From: Amphimedon queenslandica
Lineage: Eukaryota; Porifera; Demospongiae; Haplosclerida; Niphatidae
Length of the DNA: 54,395 bases
Direction: 5' to 3'
Assembly (NCBI RefSeq): GCF_000090795.2
Contig: NW_003546621.1
Coordinates: 25,412 to 79,806, forward strand
Both the position numbers and the translations under genes were made by a program. Positions 12,010 through 23,600 of the stretch are shown one piece after another; the stretch's first letter is position 1; every line of letters begins with the position of its first letter. The notes under the pieces are model-generated. The model did no database searches. It was given only the letters and a program-made list of their open reading frames with translations, and was not told where the DNA came from.

Positions 12010-12123
12010 CTTGGAGAATCATGCACACTATCCACCAGTTTGAGGGAAATATGCTACCTTGTATATCTATGGACTATTAATGCATCCTAATACTGATGGC
12101 CCCTTGAGGCCTTGACAGGTAAA
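12010..12123 (+). pseudogene. Relic of the catalytic UBC exon of an E2-fusion gene
   Basis: This matches the UBC exon of both E2 copies (6710-6810 and 46190-46291). TACTTGGAGAATCATGCACAC, the CCACCAGT.TGAG block, TATGGACT.TTAATG and CTTGACAGGTAA all recur in order, including the splice donor. Scattered substitutions and indels, and the lack of neighbouring exons, show it is dead. It is distinct from the relic at 9822-9913, because the exon order would be reversed. Confidence 0.75.
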
Positions 12124-13737
12124 ATATATATGTATTATTGTGGTCTATTGCCTGATTTACACACATAACACAAATAGAGGATTGACAAACAGGAGTGCTA
12201 TAACTTAATACAAGCTATTCTTGTGTTAACACAAATGACATTGGTGAACATGTACATGTATATGGCACTTGCAATTTCAACAAATTAATAGTCTACATTG
12301 TACATACCTTTATTAAACTGATGTGAAGTGTAAACAGCATTCCAGAAGACTTTGACCTAAAGTACATTGTATAAAAAGAAATTTTATAAAGACACCTGAA
12401 CTGTAGCTCGTAAGTTAAAATAATAATATCACATGAGATTGGAATACAAAACAGGTCAATGAGCACTATGTGTCTTGCATTATAACAATAAATCAAAATG
12501 ACAAAACACAAATGATAGTAGGCCTTTATTAGCCAAACAAATTAATTTGTGATACTCATAATAGTAACATGACATATTCCATAATTAAAATAAATATTGA
12601 AATAATTACAATGCTAGGAAAGTGGAGAGCCAATTTATACATGTATCACTCATGACCTAATCATTAATATAATACTAGTAATAAAAGGTATTGGCTACAT
12701 CATGCATTGAACAAACTACTATTTACAGATGATCTACAATGTATTGTATTTCTATAGATGTTGTAGTCTCTATTTGGGTTGAACATACTGAACAGATTCG
12801 AATAATGACCATGCTGAATAGTAAAGCTGTAATGACGCAATAGATTCTATTTGTATTGATGCTTATAGAGTAGTTATGAATCACAACAATGTGTCATAGT
12901 GGCACTGTTTAAAGCAGTACATACACTTCAATAGAGTCTGTAGCATTCATTTGCATTGTGGAAACAAATTGTGTAATAGTAACCAGTGTTGCACAGAATG
13001 ACAGTAGATGTTTGCCTTGGACATACTGAACAGATACATGTACATGATACAGTAATGCACAATTATGTTGCATTGTTTTTCCTAGACTCATTACCCATTG
13101 TAATTAACAATTGATTAATGTAGCTGTTTCATCATAAGCTTAAAAGATTACACTGTGAATAATATAAAGCAGCAAGCTCTAAAAGTGATCTACATGTACA
13201 TAACAGGAAATTTACAAGCAATGCATCAGATTACTAAGTGTTTGATGGTTTTCACTGGAAGTCAGTTGTACTACTACACATGTTAAATTTTGGTGTACTT
13301 AGCTTAGTTCTAAGAAATTCCTACCTATGGCAACTAATACTTCCCAAAAAGCAACTCACTCCTATGAAGCCCTATTTGTAACAACCATAACCACCCTATA
13401 CAAGTACATGCATATCAGATATTAAGGTATCCAAACATCATATGCACCTAACAGGCGAAAACCAAGTTATAACATGTCTTGGGGTTATAATGTCTATTAC
13501 CCTTGAGAAAGTGGTCAAGAGGCAGACAAGGTGATATCCAGCTTTTTACTATCGATACTACAAGCATATAGTATACTTGGCATGCAAGGACACTTCAATA
13601 CTCATTTTATAGTTGACATATAAAAAAAACATGTCATGGTCATGTACTTCAAGGTTAAGAGATATACAGTAAATAATACAATGCATTCAATTCTTCAGCT
13701 AAAACAACCATTACAAAACAACATACATGTAATACTG
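12124..13737. other. Intergenic, no gene seen
   Basis: AT-rich spacer. Sequence near 13320-13400 (CTACCTATGGCAACTAATA and following) resembles 48165-48250 in the other spacer, consistent with both belonging to the duplicated block. No exon is supportable. Confidence 0.45.
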
Positions 13738-13920
13738 TATAGTGCTTTATTTTGGCGTTTTTGCAATAAAATTCTAATTGGCGGTTTTTAATTTGGCAAT
13801 TTTTGTGTACACGTGCAATACTGAGCATGCAAATTAATGATTGGTGGTTTTAATATTTGTGATTCTGCTTGCAAACCGCCAATTGCCAAAATAAAACTCT
13901 GTCAAATTAAAGCACTATAT
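13738..13920. mobile_element. Short palindromic MITE
   Basis: TATAGTGCTTTATTTTGGCG at the left is mirrored by a right end with AAACCGCCAATTGCCAAAAT and a terminal TAAAGCACTATA. Both arms contain inverted 'ggcggttt / aaaccgcc' blocks, so the single strand would fold into a long hairpin. Confidence 0.7.
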
Positions 13921-14089
13921 GGTATGTATAAACCTTACGCTTACAGTATGACGCCATGACATGTACAGTACATACATTGTATAAAATAATTATGAAACAT
14001 TAACACAAATAAAAGAAGTGACATGTACTAAAGTAATTGTGGAAGCAGGGTTTCCCACAAGATTTTGGCATAGTGCTCATGCAGGTTCT

Positions 14090-14700
14090 TTCAAAAAATT
14101 AATTGCTAGAAAAAAATTTACATTATTTTAATAAAAATTGATTTTTTTACAAATTTTAAAGTTATTCCAAAATCATGCTAAACACCCTGTCCTTGACCAA
14201 ATTTCACAAAAAAGGACTAGAAGAGAATTCTTCGTTTTTTTTCTTGACACCTGTACATATACATGTTCTTACATTCTGTAGCAAGTTTGAGCTGATTCCA
14301 ATCAAAAGTGAATTTTTTATAAATTTTAAAAACTTACTCAAAAATCGGGCCAAAGACCCTGTACTAGTACAGGATTTTTGGCAAATTTTGCCAAAAAAGA
14401 CTAGGAGACAAATCTCAATTTTAAAAATTTTTCTGATACACATACATGTTATTATGCATTTGAGCTCATTACGATCATAATTGCATTTTTTATGAATTTT
14501 TAAAGTTACCAAAAAATCGGGCCAAAGTCTCTGTACTCATATACATGTAGAATATGTAGTACAGGAAACTTCACTAAAAATTACTAGCAGAGAATTCTCA
14601 ATTTTATATTTTTTTCTGTAACAAACATTATTCTTAATGTTACATGTAGAAAGTTTGATCAAAATTGAGTTTTATAAACTGTTACGCTGCTCCAAAGCCA
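14090..14700 (+). repeat. Dispersed repeat family R1 with tandem units of about 190 bp
   Basis: Diverged units recur here, each with the order: TTTGAGCTGATTCC-like, AAAAATCGGGCCAAAG, GTACTA..GTACAGG, GCAAATTTTGCCAAAAA, GAGA.AATTCTCAATTTT and CTGATACACATACATG. Successive units start about 190 bp apart. The same family occurs at 29020-29560, 30870-31090 and, inverted, at 53745-54255. Open frames in it on both strands are by-products of the repeat. Confidence 0.8.
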
Positions 14701-15875
14701 TGTACTGTGCCTGCTTGTCAGCTCATAAAGCTCATGCTGTTTAGCTCACTTAAAGTGTAGCATGCTTTGTAGGAAACTGTGTACATATTCATATTTACTG
14801 TACATCAACACTAATACAAGGACTTACAAACAATTACTGTTAGCAAATATACATGTAATTTGCATAACTATCAATACATCAGAATTTTAAATGATGTACA
14901 GTACATGTACGTAAACAGTTAATGTTGCTATGATTTGGGAGACCCTTTCTACATGTATAGGCAAATTTATTATCAATAGGATAAATGTTTAAAAACTCAA
15001 AATCAAATAGACAAAACGAACAAATGAAATGATAGAACTTTCTAATGATTAAAACTTACATTTCAGTAGTCCACTTCAGATAGAAATAGCCATTAAGTTT
15101 AAGATATCATTTCTAAGAAAAATATTACAAGAAAAAAACATAAAAAGATTAGCTCTAAATCACTCATAAATTAAGTTCAACCACTAATTACATAGGTGAT
15201 CTAAATTAAAATTCTAGTTAAATTATATTTAGTTTATGTACTAGCAGGCAATTAATATGAACCGTCAAAACTCCCATAATAAAATAAACAATAATTTATT
15301 CAATTTATATTTCACAAATTAATTGTAAGATGTAACTAAAAAAGCTCAACAGTAGGCAGGGATGTGGATGAACCACTACTGGTTCCCTATTGTTGGATTA
15401 CAATAAAAAATATTTTCTACAGGTCAACACATTACTGTATAGACAAAGGTTTTATTGACAAAGGTTTTATTTTAACGAGTTGAGTCAGTTGAAAATTTTA
15501 AATAAAACAACAAATTTTATAATCGTCAGAAATTTTGTACCACGTGTACAAGAAGGCACAAACTTCTTTTATTTGTCAAATTTAAACTCACCAACTGGGG
15601 AAATTTACTGTTTTTACCAAAATTTTTATTCGTCAGTAAATCCCTATACAGTATTGCTTTTAGGCCCTACACCATTAAAATACAGACTCTAAATCACACC
15701 CATTTGCTAGCAGTGCATGTATTTTTAGTCATAAAATTAAATATATCTCTTAGAACATCTACAGATCATTTACCTTATGACTTCAATAAATCAGTTGATA
15801 TTTACTAATCCTAGCCTCTAGAACAGAGGAAATTCATGAAAGGAGTTCTACACTTCACAGATGACAACACGTGGT
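14700..15875. other. Intergenic, with a possible short inverted-repeat element
   Basis: No gene is seen. Around 15434-15654 a weak 10-bp inverted repeat (TACTGTATAG ... CTATACAGTA) may bound a small element with a 'attcgtcagtaaa'-type interior. Sequence at 15055-15130 resembles 49670-49745 in the other spacer, another trace of the duplication. Confidence 0.4.
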
Positions 15876-15975
15876 AGGGTGGAGTTTAAGTCGTGGGCGT
15901 AACTTTAAGTCGTGGTCGATCTTCAAACTGTGACACGCCCATAAGAAGCATTCAAGCAGGCAACTTGAGTTTTTC

Positions 15976-16681
15976 ATGGGTTCTGAGCTGCAGGTCAACT
16001 ATCAGAAACTAGCACAAGAGTATGCTAAGGTATGAACTATCAGTGCAAACATTTTTTGAACTGTTTTGTAAATGAAATCTTTTGTGTGCACAAAATCTTG
16101 GCGACCACGCCCTTAAATCTTTAGCATACTATTTTGATTATTTAGATTGAGTGATATGCTGTATAGCTAGAAAATTTTGTGGCCTGGAATTCCTGCTTTT
16201 TTATTAGGCCACAGCAGGCCAAATGGCATTCAAAAATTTGCAAAAGGAATTTTCTACACAGAAAAATAATGTATATATACATATATATACATACTAGTTA
16301 AGAGCTCAAGTTGACGTCCTCAAACAAGCTGTCAGAACTGAAGAGAATGCAAAGGCATCATTGGAGGTACTTCTATATTTTGAACTTCTGCATATCATGA
16401 CATATCACTGAGTACAAATTGGGACATATCTATTATGATTTTACCGTGATATTTTATTTTTGTCTAGTACCTCTTGGTCTGTATGCATCTTTGCATTATT
16501 TTGTAGGTAGAGTTAAGAACAAAGGATCAAGCTCTTAGGAAACATGCACAGAAAAATGAATCATTGAACTTTCGAAATCAACAGGTATGAGAATGTTTTA
16601 TTGAAATTTTAGTGTCTCCATTATTATTTTGATTAGTTGTCAAAGCGTGTCTCAATGCTTCAAGATTACTTGGAATCATGA
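15976..16681 (+). pseudogene. Truncated duplicate of PPP1R21 (exons 1-4)
   Basis: Four exons match the N-terminal coiled-coil of the intact gene at 50649: exon 1 (MGSELQVNYQKLAQEYAK, 15976-16029), the exon with LRAQVDVLKQAV (about 16300-16365), the exon with VELRTKDQALRKHA (about 16507-16584), and LSKRVSMLQDYLES. The fourth exon ends in an in-frame TGA at 16679-16681, where the intact copy has TCA (serine). Later exons are absent, because homology stops near 16865. The upstream 100 bp also match the intact promoter region, so a short RNA could still be made. The encoded remnant would be only a short coiled coil. Confidence 0.8.
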
Positions 16682-16900
16682 GCAAAAGGAAAGAAGAAAA
16701 ATGTACATGTCCAAGTATAATGCACTTGTAAAGAAACATGTTTAACTGATTTTTGTGAATGATAAGTGATAATGTAAATTTGCTTGGACCCTATTATGTA
16801 CTATTGCCTGGACTTAGAATATGCATATACTTGGAAATTTGTAAATAACTCTTAATTTGTAGGTGAATGTGCTCCGAAAAACAATTTCATAATCACACAG

Positions 16901-17173
16901 TTGCAATCAATGGAAGTATTGAAGAAAAGGACTACTGCTTATACTGAGGAGGAGTTTAAATCCACTCTCTCTGAACTGGATAAGCTATGCTGTGACATAG
17001 TGTCTTCATCCCCTCCTGATAGTATCATTATGATTGTCTGTGGTAGTGGTCATATTGGGGAAGTGAGGGAACTCCAGAAGGATTCCAGTACTAGTCTTGA
17101 GGTCCTGAAAAGTGCTGTGATGAAGGCCAGGGAGGGTAGAGTTTTTGCATTGTTAAAATGTGACCATAATTGA
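16901..17173 (+). pseudogene. Orphan terminal exon, resembling the C-terminal region of Rex-type RNA exonucleases
   Basis: A good acceptor (ATCACACAG) precedes an open frame of about 90 codons starting LQSMEVLKKR. It has two blocks: a helix-like LSELDKLCCDIVSS, and then PPDSIIMIVCGSG...EVRELQ ... AVMKAREGRVFALLK. The second resembles the strand-loop-helix and 'AR.G..F..VK' ending found after the nuclease domain of some RNA exonucleases (REXO1/SDN-like proteins); that assignment is from memory and weak. No exonuclease catalytic exons are visible upstream, where the broken PPP1R21 copy lies instead. The last codons and the stop come from the MITE that starts at 17159, so the original end is lost. 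It is most likely a gene fragment captured at the duplication breakpoint. Confidence 0.4.
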
Positions 17174-17397
17174 CAAAAGGTACCTTATGGCGGGTAGTGA
17201 AATTTGTCTTTATAGCCTTAAAAATCCAACTTCCTGAAGTCCATGTATCATAAAATTACTCAAGAGGATGCAAAAAGTTGCTATGTAACTTTTAAAAACA
17301 ATAGTTGTCCAACAGAGCACCCACAGGTTGACATTTTTCATTATAATGATGAATTTGAAAATCCGCCATAAGGTACCTTTTGTCAATTATGGTCACA
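17159..17397. mobile_element. 239-bp MITE, copy 2 of a pair (inverted)
   Basis: Same family as 8344-8583, with both TIRs intact (TGTGACCATAATTGACAAAA and inverse) but the interior in reverse orientation. Its left TIR supplies the final codons and TGA of the exonuclease-like frame. Confidence 0.85.
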
Positions 17398-17655
17398 AAT
17401 AGTTTAATATTATTTTTATTGAGAACTGTTTTTGAGATTTCAAGAAATTTTGGCTATCATGGGTGGTGCAGGGACATGATGTAACCAATGCTTAGTGTTA
17501 ACAAAGCAATTAATAAAATTGTTAATAATAATTAGAGAGCCGCAACAACTTAATTAATTAGCAAATAAAACTATATACTAGCTAGTTTAGTTAAGTCTAA
17601 AAATGTCCTAAGTCAGCTACTAATAACACTAAGGCCTAATTAATTACATGTAAAG

Positions 17656-20600
17656 TTAGCGAATCTTTTTCTTTGTTGCATCTTGAAGACGGACTATTTC
17701 CTTCCATGCACAGACAACTTGACTTAGTTTAATATCAGGAGGAAAGAACTCCATAAGATGAGAAATAGGCTCAGATTTGGTTTGATGCACATAGTCAAAC
17801 AAGACTACTCTCAATCTATTTAGAATAATTAAGTAATAGTCAAAATTAATCTTAGAGTAGCCTTTACTGTTTATGCTTGTCTTCCAGATTACATGTTTGT
17901 ACATAGGTCTGTATCATCTCATACATCACTTCCAGCATGTTATCTATGTTAGTCATTTTACTGATTGCTGCTTCAAGAGACACTTTTTGTTGTTCATCCT
18001 AAATATTTATTGTAAGCTTAAGCATCTACACAAAATAATAGACTGACATCTATTTTTTCCATGAAATCCATTTTAACACTGAATGAATCCTACAGGAAAG
18101 TATCATCATACTAATTTTAATTAATGACCTTACCTCTTCATTTCGAACTCTGTATTTAGCACGTTCAACATTCAAGAATCTCCACAATGGTACAACATGC
18201 TCCAAGCAGCAGAAATCAGTGATCTAAAATAATAAGTCATCAATTCCAAATTAATCTATACATACAGTAGTACCTTTTCACTTCTTAGTTTACCAATAAT
18301 GATCAAATCATTCTCTACATATTCCTTTAATTTCTTTTTTGCTGGTTCTTTTTTGATTTGAAGGAATCTCATTACTGTCTCGATTGTTTCACATAAAACT
18401 GTCATCTCAGCTAAGTCATCTTTGAGATCCATTAGAATCCCTGACCGAACTTGAGGAGGCAGTGCTTGCTAGAAAGTTAAGGAAAATACCAATATAATAT
18501 ACTGTATTGTACATACTTGAGGAATATTCTTCTTAACAGCTGCGATAATTTGTGTATTGTGAACAGGACGTTTCCATATCACCTGGGGAATATCTAATAC
18601 TTGGGTTATAATTGGCTTTCCTAATACAAATTCCTGAACAAAATCTCTTTCAATGATTCCAAGATCATTTATTTGAATAGTAACATTTCCATTAGAGATT
18701 GTGTATACACTATGAGATTGGACTAGCCTGACAAATTCATCAGAACACTTCACAAAATGCTTAGAATTTAACTCTTGCAATGGCACCTTTGGGCTTTGCC
18801 ACAGCCAATTTCTATAAAATTTTATACAAGAATATTGCTTTTATGCATGTATTCATAATACTTTTTAAGTGAATCTTCCACAAATTTGCGGCAAAGTCTA
18901 ATGAACTTGTTATGACTAATGATGAGATGATCAATTAATCCAGTGGTGATAACTCCAGGTCCATAGGTTGTTGGTATTAAGTACTTCATTTTCATTTCTT
19001 TAGAAATTTCTACTTGGATGCTGTTGTTCTTTAACTCAAACAAGCGCCCTGCAATACAAAAATAATATTAAATGATATTTCTCATACAATACATACCATT
19101 ATCAAGCTCATGATGACATAATTCCCAAGCACGCTGAAAAGAAACAAAATAACTTTCGTAATCATCTTTTTGTTGATCATCTACATGTACATATTGAAAA
19201 TAATTATGTCCCTTTCTTGTATTTATGGTTACCAATTTGATTAACAAATTCCCTGAATGGCATGTTCTCAATAGTTCCTTGTGTCTTTTCATCAAAATCA
19301 AACTGTGATATTGCTTTTTGAGTTATCTTAAGCATTTTTAAGATATCTGGCAAAAATGTCATTGCTTCAAACCTATGGATCTAAAGTACATGTTAATATA
19401 TAGATTTGTATTTTGTTAGCTGACTTCAGAAAGATATATGAAAATCACGGGATGCTCCTCAGATACTTTTATGGTCAGTAACTGCCCACAAATTTGTTGT
19501 GAAGTTAATGTAGGACAAACATTCCATAAAAATGGCTCTGATGATGTCATGGGAGTCATGTACACTGCTTTAAATAATTTGCTATAATCTACAAAGACAA
19601 TGAATTTTGTTAGAAAAATGAAAACTTACCTCTAGCAGTTAGCTCTTTTAGCATTTTTTGAATGCTAGACCCTGTGTCCTAATATAATAGTGTCACATAA
19701 TCTAATAAACTATTATTATTAGTATTACCTTGACAACAGATTCAATGTAACAATCATAAAACTGTTTCTCCCACTTTCTTCTATCATCTAATTTTACTAA
19801 ATTACCAACAACATTTTGTCCTATTGTGTTATCCCAAATAAAATAATCAATGTAATTAACACATTAACCAACCTGTTAGTTGTACATGATGTCCTTTCTC
19901 ATTGATTTTTTTTAGCACTAAATGAACTAACAAAGCAGCTTCATCAATAGAATGACCAGTAATGCTTGATAACTGTTGTATATCTTTCTTTATTTGACCC
20001 CAAAAAAATGAATTGTACTCTGGCAAAGGTAGATCAAGTTTTCCGTTCATTAGTGGTAAAATATTCTGTTTGCAATGAAATAAATAAACATCTTTGGTTT
20101 TAGTACATACCTTTCCATTGCAAGATGACCATAGTAAGCATGAATGCATTATGCACCTGATGATAGCATATGAAGCATTAGAAAGAAAACCAATTGGGGG
20201 GTTTCTTTCCATCTCAGTTAGTGGTATATACCCAGGAGAAGCTTCATTTTCAGTGAATTTGCTAGTAAAAGCAATAAAAACACATTCCAGAAGTTTAATA
20301 CTTACTCTACAGGAGCCAATGATTTACTTGAATATTGTATAATTCTACCACAGTGGATACAAAATGACTCCAACTAAATATACGTTAACATATAAAATCA
20401 AGACATATATCTATTATAATACCATAATGTCTGTGTATTGATGGGCATTGTTGCACTCTGAATAATAATCATATAGGCAGTATACAATGATAAAAGCTAA
20501 TTGTACTTACGAAGAAAACCTTCTTCCTCTTCTTTAATGCTTGACAACTTTATAGGCATAGCAGGCAACATCAAGTCCTTTCATACATACCCATTCAACT

Positions 20601-23600
20601 AAACATTTATCAATAATTATTATGCATACTTTAAGTGTCTCTGGTGATGAAAGAAAGTTTGATAACATTCTCATATGTCCAGTTTTTCTGTTAGTAAGTA
20701 TGGTAAGGACTGAATGGACAACTATCATTTGATATATTGAATCTTCATGCTCATCTTTTCTAGCCTGCATTGAAGGGAAAAGACTGCACTGCTGATTTTG
20801 TAGGAGTTCGTCAACAATATGTAGCACCTGTGTAAGAAATTTGTAAATACTTTGAAACCTATACAACAATTAAAACTAACTTCTTGGTCTTTTGTGAAAA
20901 GCTGGCAGGTTTTAGCAAAATCTCTAAAATTCTCTAAAATCTAGTTGTTATAAAGACATGAACAAGTAAAATATGGCACATTTCAAGTTGTTTACTTCTG
21001 ATGAAAGTTTTTTTGAAGGAATATCTGTTGCATAGCTTAATTTTACTCTTTCAAATAATGCTAATGCAAGTGGAACAGTGAATGTAGGATTAAGACTCTG
21101 CCAAAAAGAGATAAAATGACAATAATAATAATCTATAATGCTGTACAGTACTTGAACTGCTAGATTTAGTTCATCAAATTCTCCTGTTGTAGCTCTACTA
21201 ATGGCAGATCTGATATCCTGATAAACAGGATTGTATACAGCAACAAAGTCCATAAATTCTTCATCCTGTAAGTAGATTCAAATCAATTTTTTAAAATTAT
21301 GAGTGTTACTTTAAAGTTTTCAGATGGCAAAATCCACTTAAAATAATTATTTCTGAATATTCTCATCAATGATATGCTGCCAAAAGTTCTTATAATGTAG
21401 CGAATGAGATACCAGAATGGTCCTTCTGTAGTTTGATCATCATTAAGATCGTCAGACAGACAATAGCTTTCAGCTTCATCAAAAAGGTAAATAACATCAG
21501 GATCAGCTTCCATATCAAAGGTTGATTCATGTATTTTTTTTGCTAAAACTTCAAGACCTTTTGTAAACTTTGCAACTGCCAACCAGCATTGTGGTGACAA
21601 TGCTCCATCATTTTTACACTGCATCAACAATCTATGTCCTTCACCTAACAAACTATCAGCAACGGAAGTCATTTTTTCACTTTGCACTGATACACTAGAT
21701 CTAGTCTATAATCAATGAATTAAGCATTATAAGTTAGGAATAAAATCATAAAAATCATTGATTACATCTTTTTACCTTTATATTTGCTAAGAATATTTCA
21801 ATAAAGCTTTGGGGGTTTGGCAAATTTATCTTTTCCATAATATTTCTCAGTTTACTCTGTATCTTGTTATACCTAAAATATTTTACATGAATTAAGTCAC
21901 AGACAAGACTACAAAATTACTCATATTGCATTATTAGTTTAATTGTAAAGGACTGTAAATAAGTCATTTCTTCCATATGATTCTGTAAATATGTACACAG
22001 CTTTTTATCTTTCACATTTTGAGAAGTTGAGAATACAGCCTGAATTAGAGTATCAATCAATTCTTCATTAAAAATATCTCCATCAATGCAAAGTGTAGAC
22101 AACACTTCTAAGAAGAAAGACCAACAGCTTTTTTGTATTGTCTGCTGTTTTGCTGCTTCTGGCCTAAATACAAAGTCAAGTAAGGTGGTTTGTAATTAAA
22201 ATGGTCTTACAATTTCTTTAATTCTTTCTCAATTCCAGAAAGTAAAAATGCAACAATGTTAAGAGTATTGGAGTTTTTAAAGTCATCAATTTTTGCTGAA
22301 AACTGTATTAATATCATGATTAAATTGTTTTATTGAAACGAATTAACCTTCTCAATTCTTCTAGCAAAAATTATTGTTTCTTTTTGATTTTTCAATACAA
22401 CATACTCAAAGAACAGCTTCATCACACAAACCCAATGCCATTTTAGGCTAAAATAAAAAAGGCATTTCAATAACAAGTTAGTTAGAAAAGTATATAATTT
22501 TAAAGCTTACCATACTTCTGAAGGTATAATATTACATATTTCAAAAATGCTAGAAATGACTTTGTGTGAATCATACTGCTGTTGCATCCATCCTTGTAGT
22601 GACACTTCTTTTTTACTCATTAGTGGAACTTGTACGTCTAAGAAAGGGCTATTTAAAACTATTTCTAAAGCATCAACTAATAGTATCTACAAAAATAATC
22701 AATAATCATTAAAAATTTGCATTAAGAGTATACTTTACTTCAATATTTGAATCATTTGACTTTAATTTTAATTTTTGAGCAGTAGATGGCACTAGTATTA
22801 TGAGCTCAGAAAACAAATCAAAAAATGACTTGTTTTCAAAATAAACCCTCTGTACATTTACAACTATTTGAAACAGTGAAGTGACATTAAGCTCATCAGA
22901 AAAGGATATTCCTGACATAGCAATCATACATTCCTCCAAAACCTAAAAACAATTATTATGGAACTCATTCATTAGTTCATACCTCATAGTATTCTTCTTC
23001 CACTGGCTGTCTTTTAGTATCCAAGAGATGAACAAAATCATGAACATAAAACTTTGCAAGAGAGCTAATAGTAGTTTCTGACAAACTTTCAAAGCTTTTG
23101 AGCAAGTCATGGTCCTGCACTAATGTTATCAGTTCCTCTGAATCTATCAAAAATATAATATAACTGAATATTTAGTGAAACTTTACTTTTATTAGGATTT
23201 CCAGTAACAATATCATTTAAAATCCAGGAAAATGGAAAACGACATGAAAATTGTGTGGAGGCAGTATTTATACTGAGGCTATCATCTGGCGTATATTGAA
23301 GCTTTGACATTATCAGCTGGGTGACATAATCAGAGTTGTATAAATTAAGCCACAATTGTTTTAACTCAGATTCAAATTTGGACAGTAATTTCAAATTATA
23401 GTATTTATCGACAATAGAAATGATTTTTGCAAATATTGGAATGACAACATCATCAAATTTTCTCACGACTGCATTTTGAAATGTTCCAGCTTCTTGAAGC
23501 TTAGTCATATTCATAGATTCATCTAGTATCCATTTTTGTTGAGCATTTGTACCCTCTTTTAACTCTCTATCCTTGAGTATACCCTTAATAAGACGAATGG

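Larger units (their letters stand above)
2323..16865 (+). repeat. Left copy of segmental duplication (E2-fusion to PPP1R21 5' end)
   Basis: Exon by exon this block matches 41918-52020 in order and orientation: the whole E2-fusion gene, parts of the following spacer, and PPP1R21 exons 1-4 with their upstream sequence. Similarity begins at the E2 start codon; upstream sequences differ. It ends near 16865, where the exonuclease-like fragment begins. The left copy is longer, because its spacer carries several MITEs and extra E2 relics. It is also the damaged copy. Confidence 0.85.

Noticed and set aside
14175..14512. Overlapping frames on both strands
   Set aside because: Both run through R1 repeat units and recur in other R1 copies; no protein family is recognisable.
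20534..20640. Stop within the RNF213 RZ region after the frame ending YKVVKH
   Set aside because: That frame reads through an intron of about 52 nt; splicing to GACTTGATG restores the conserved DLMLPAMP segment.
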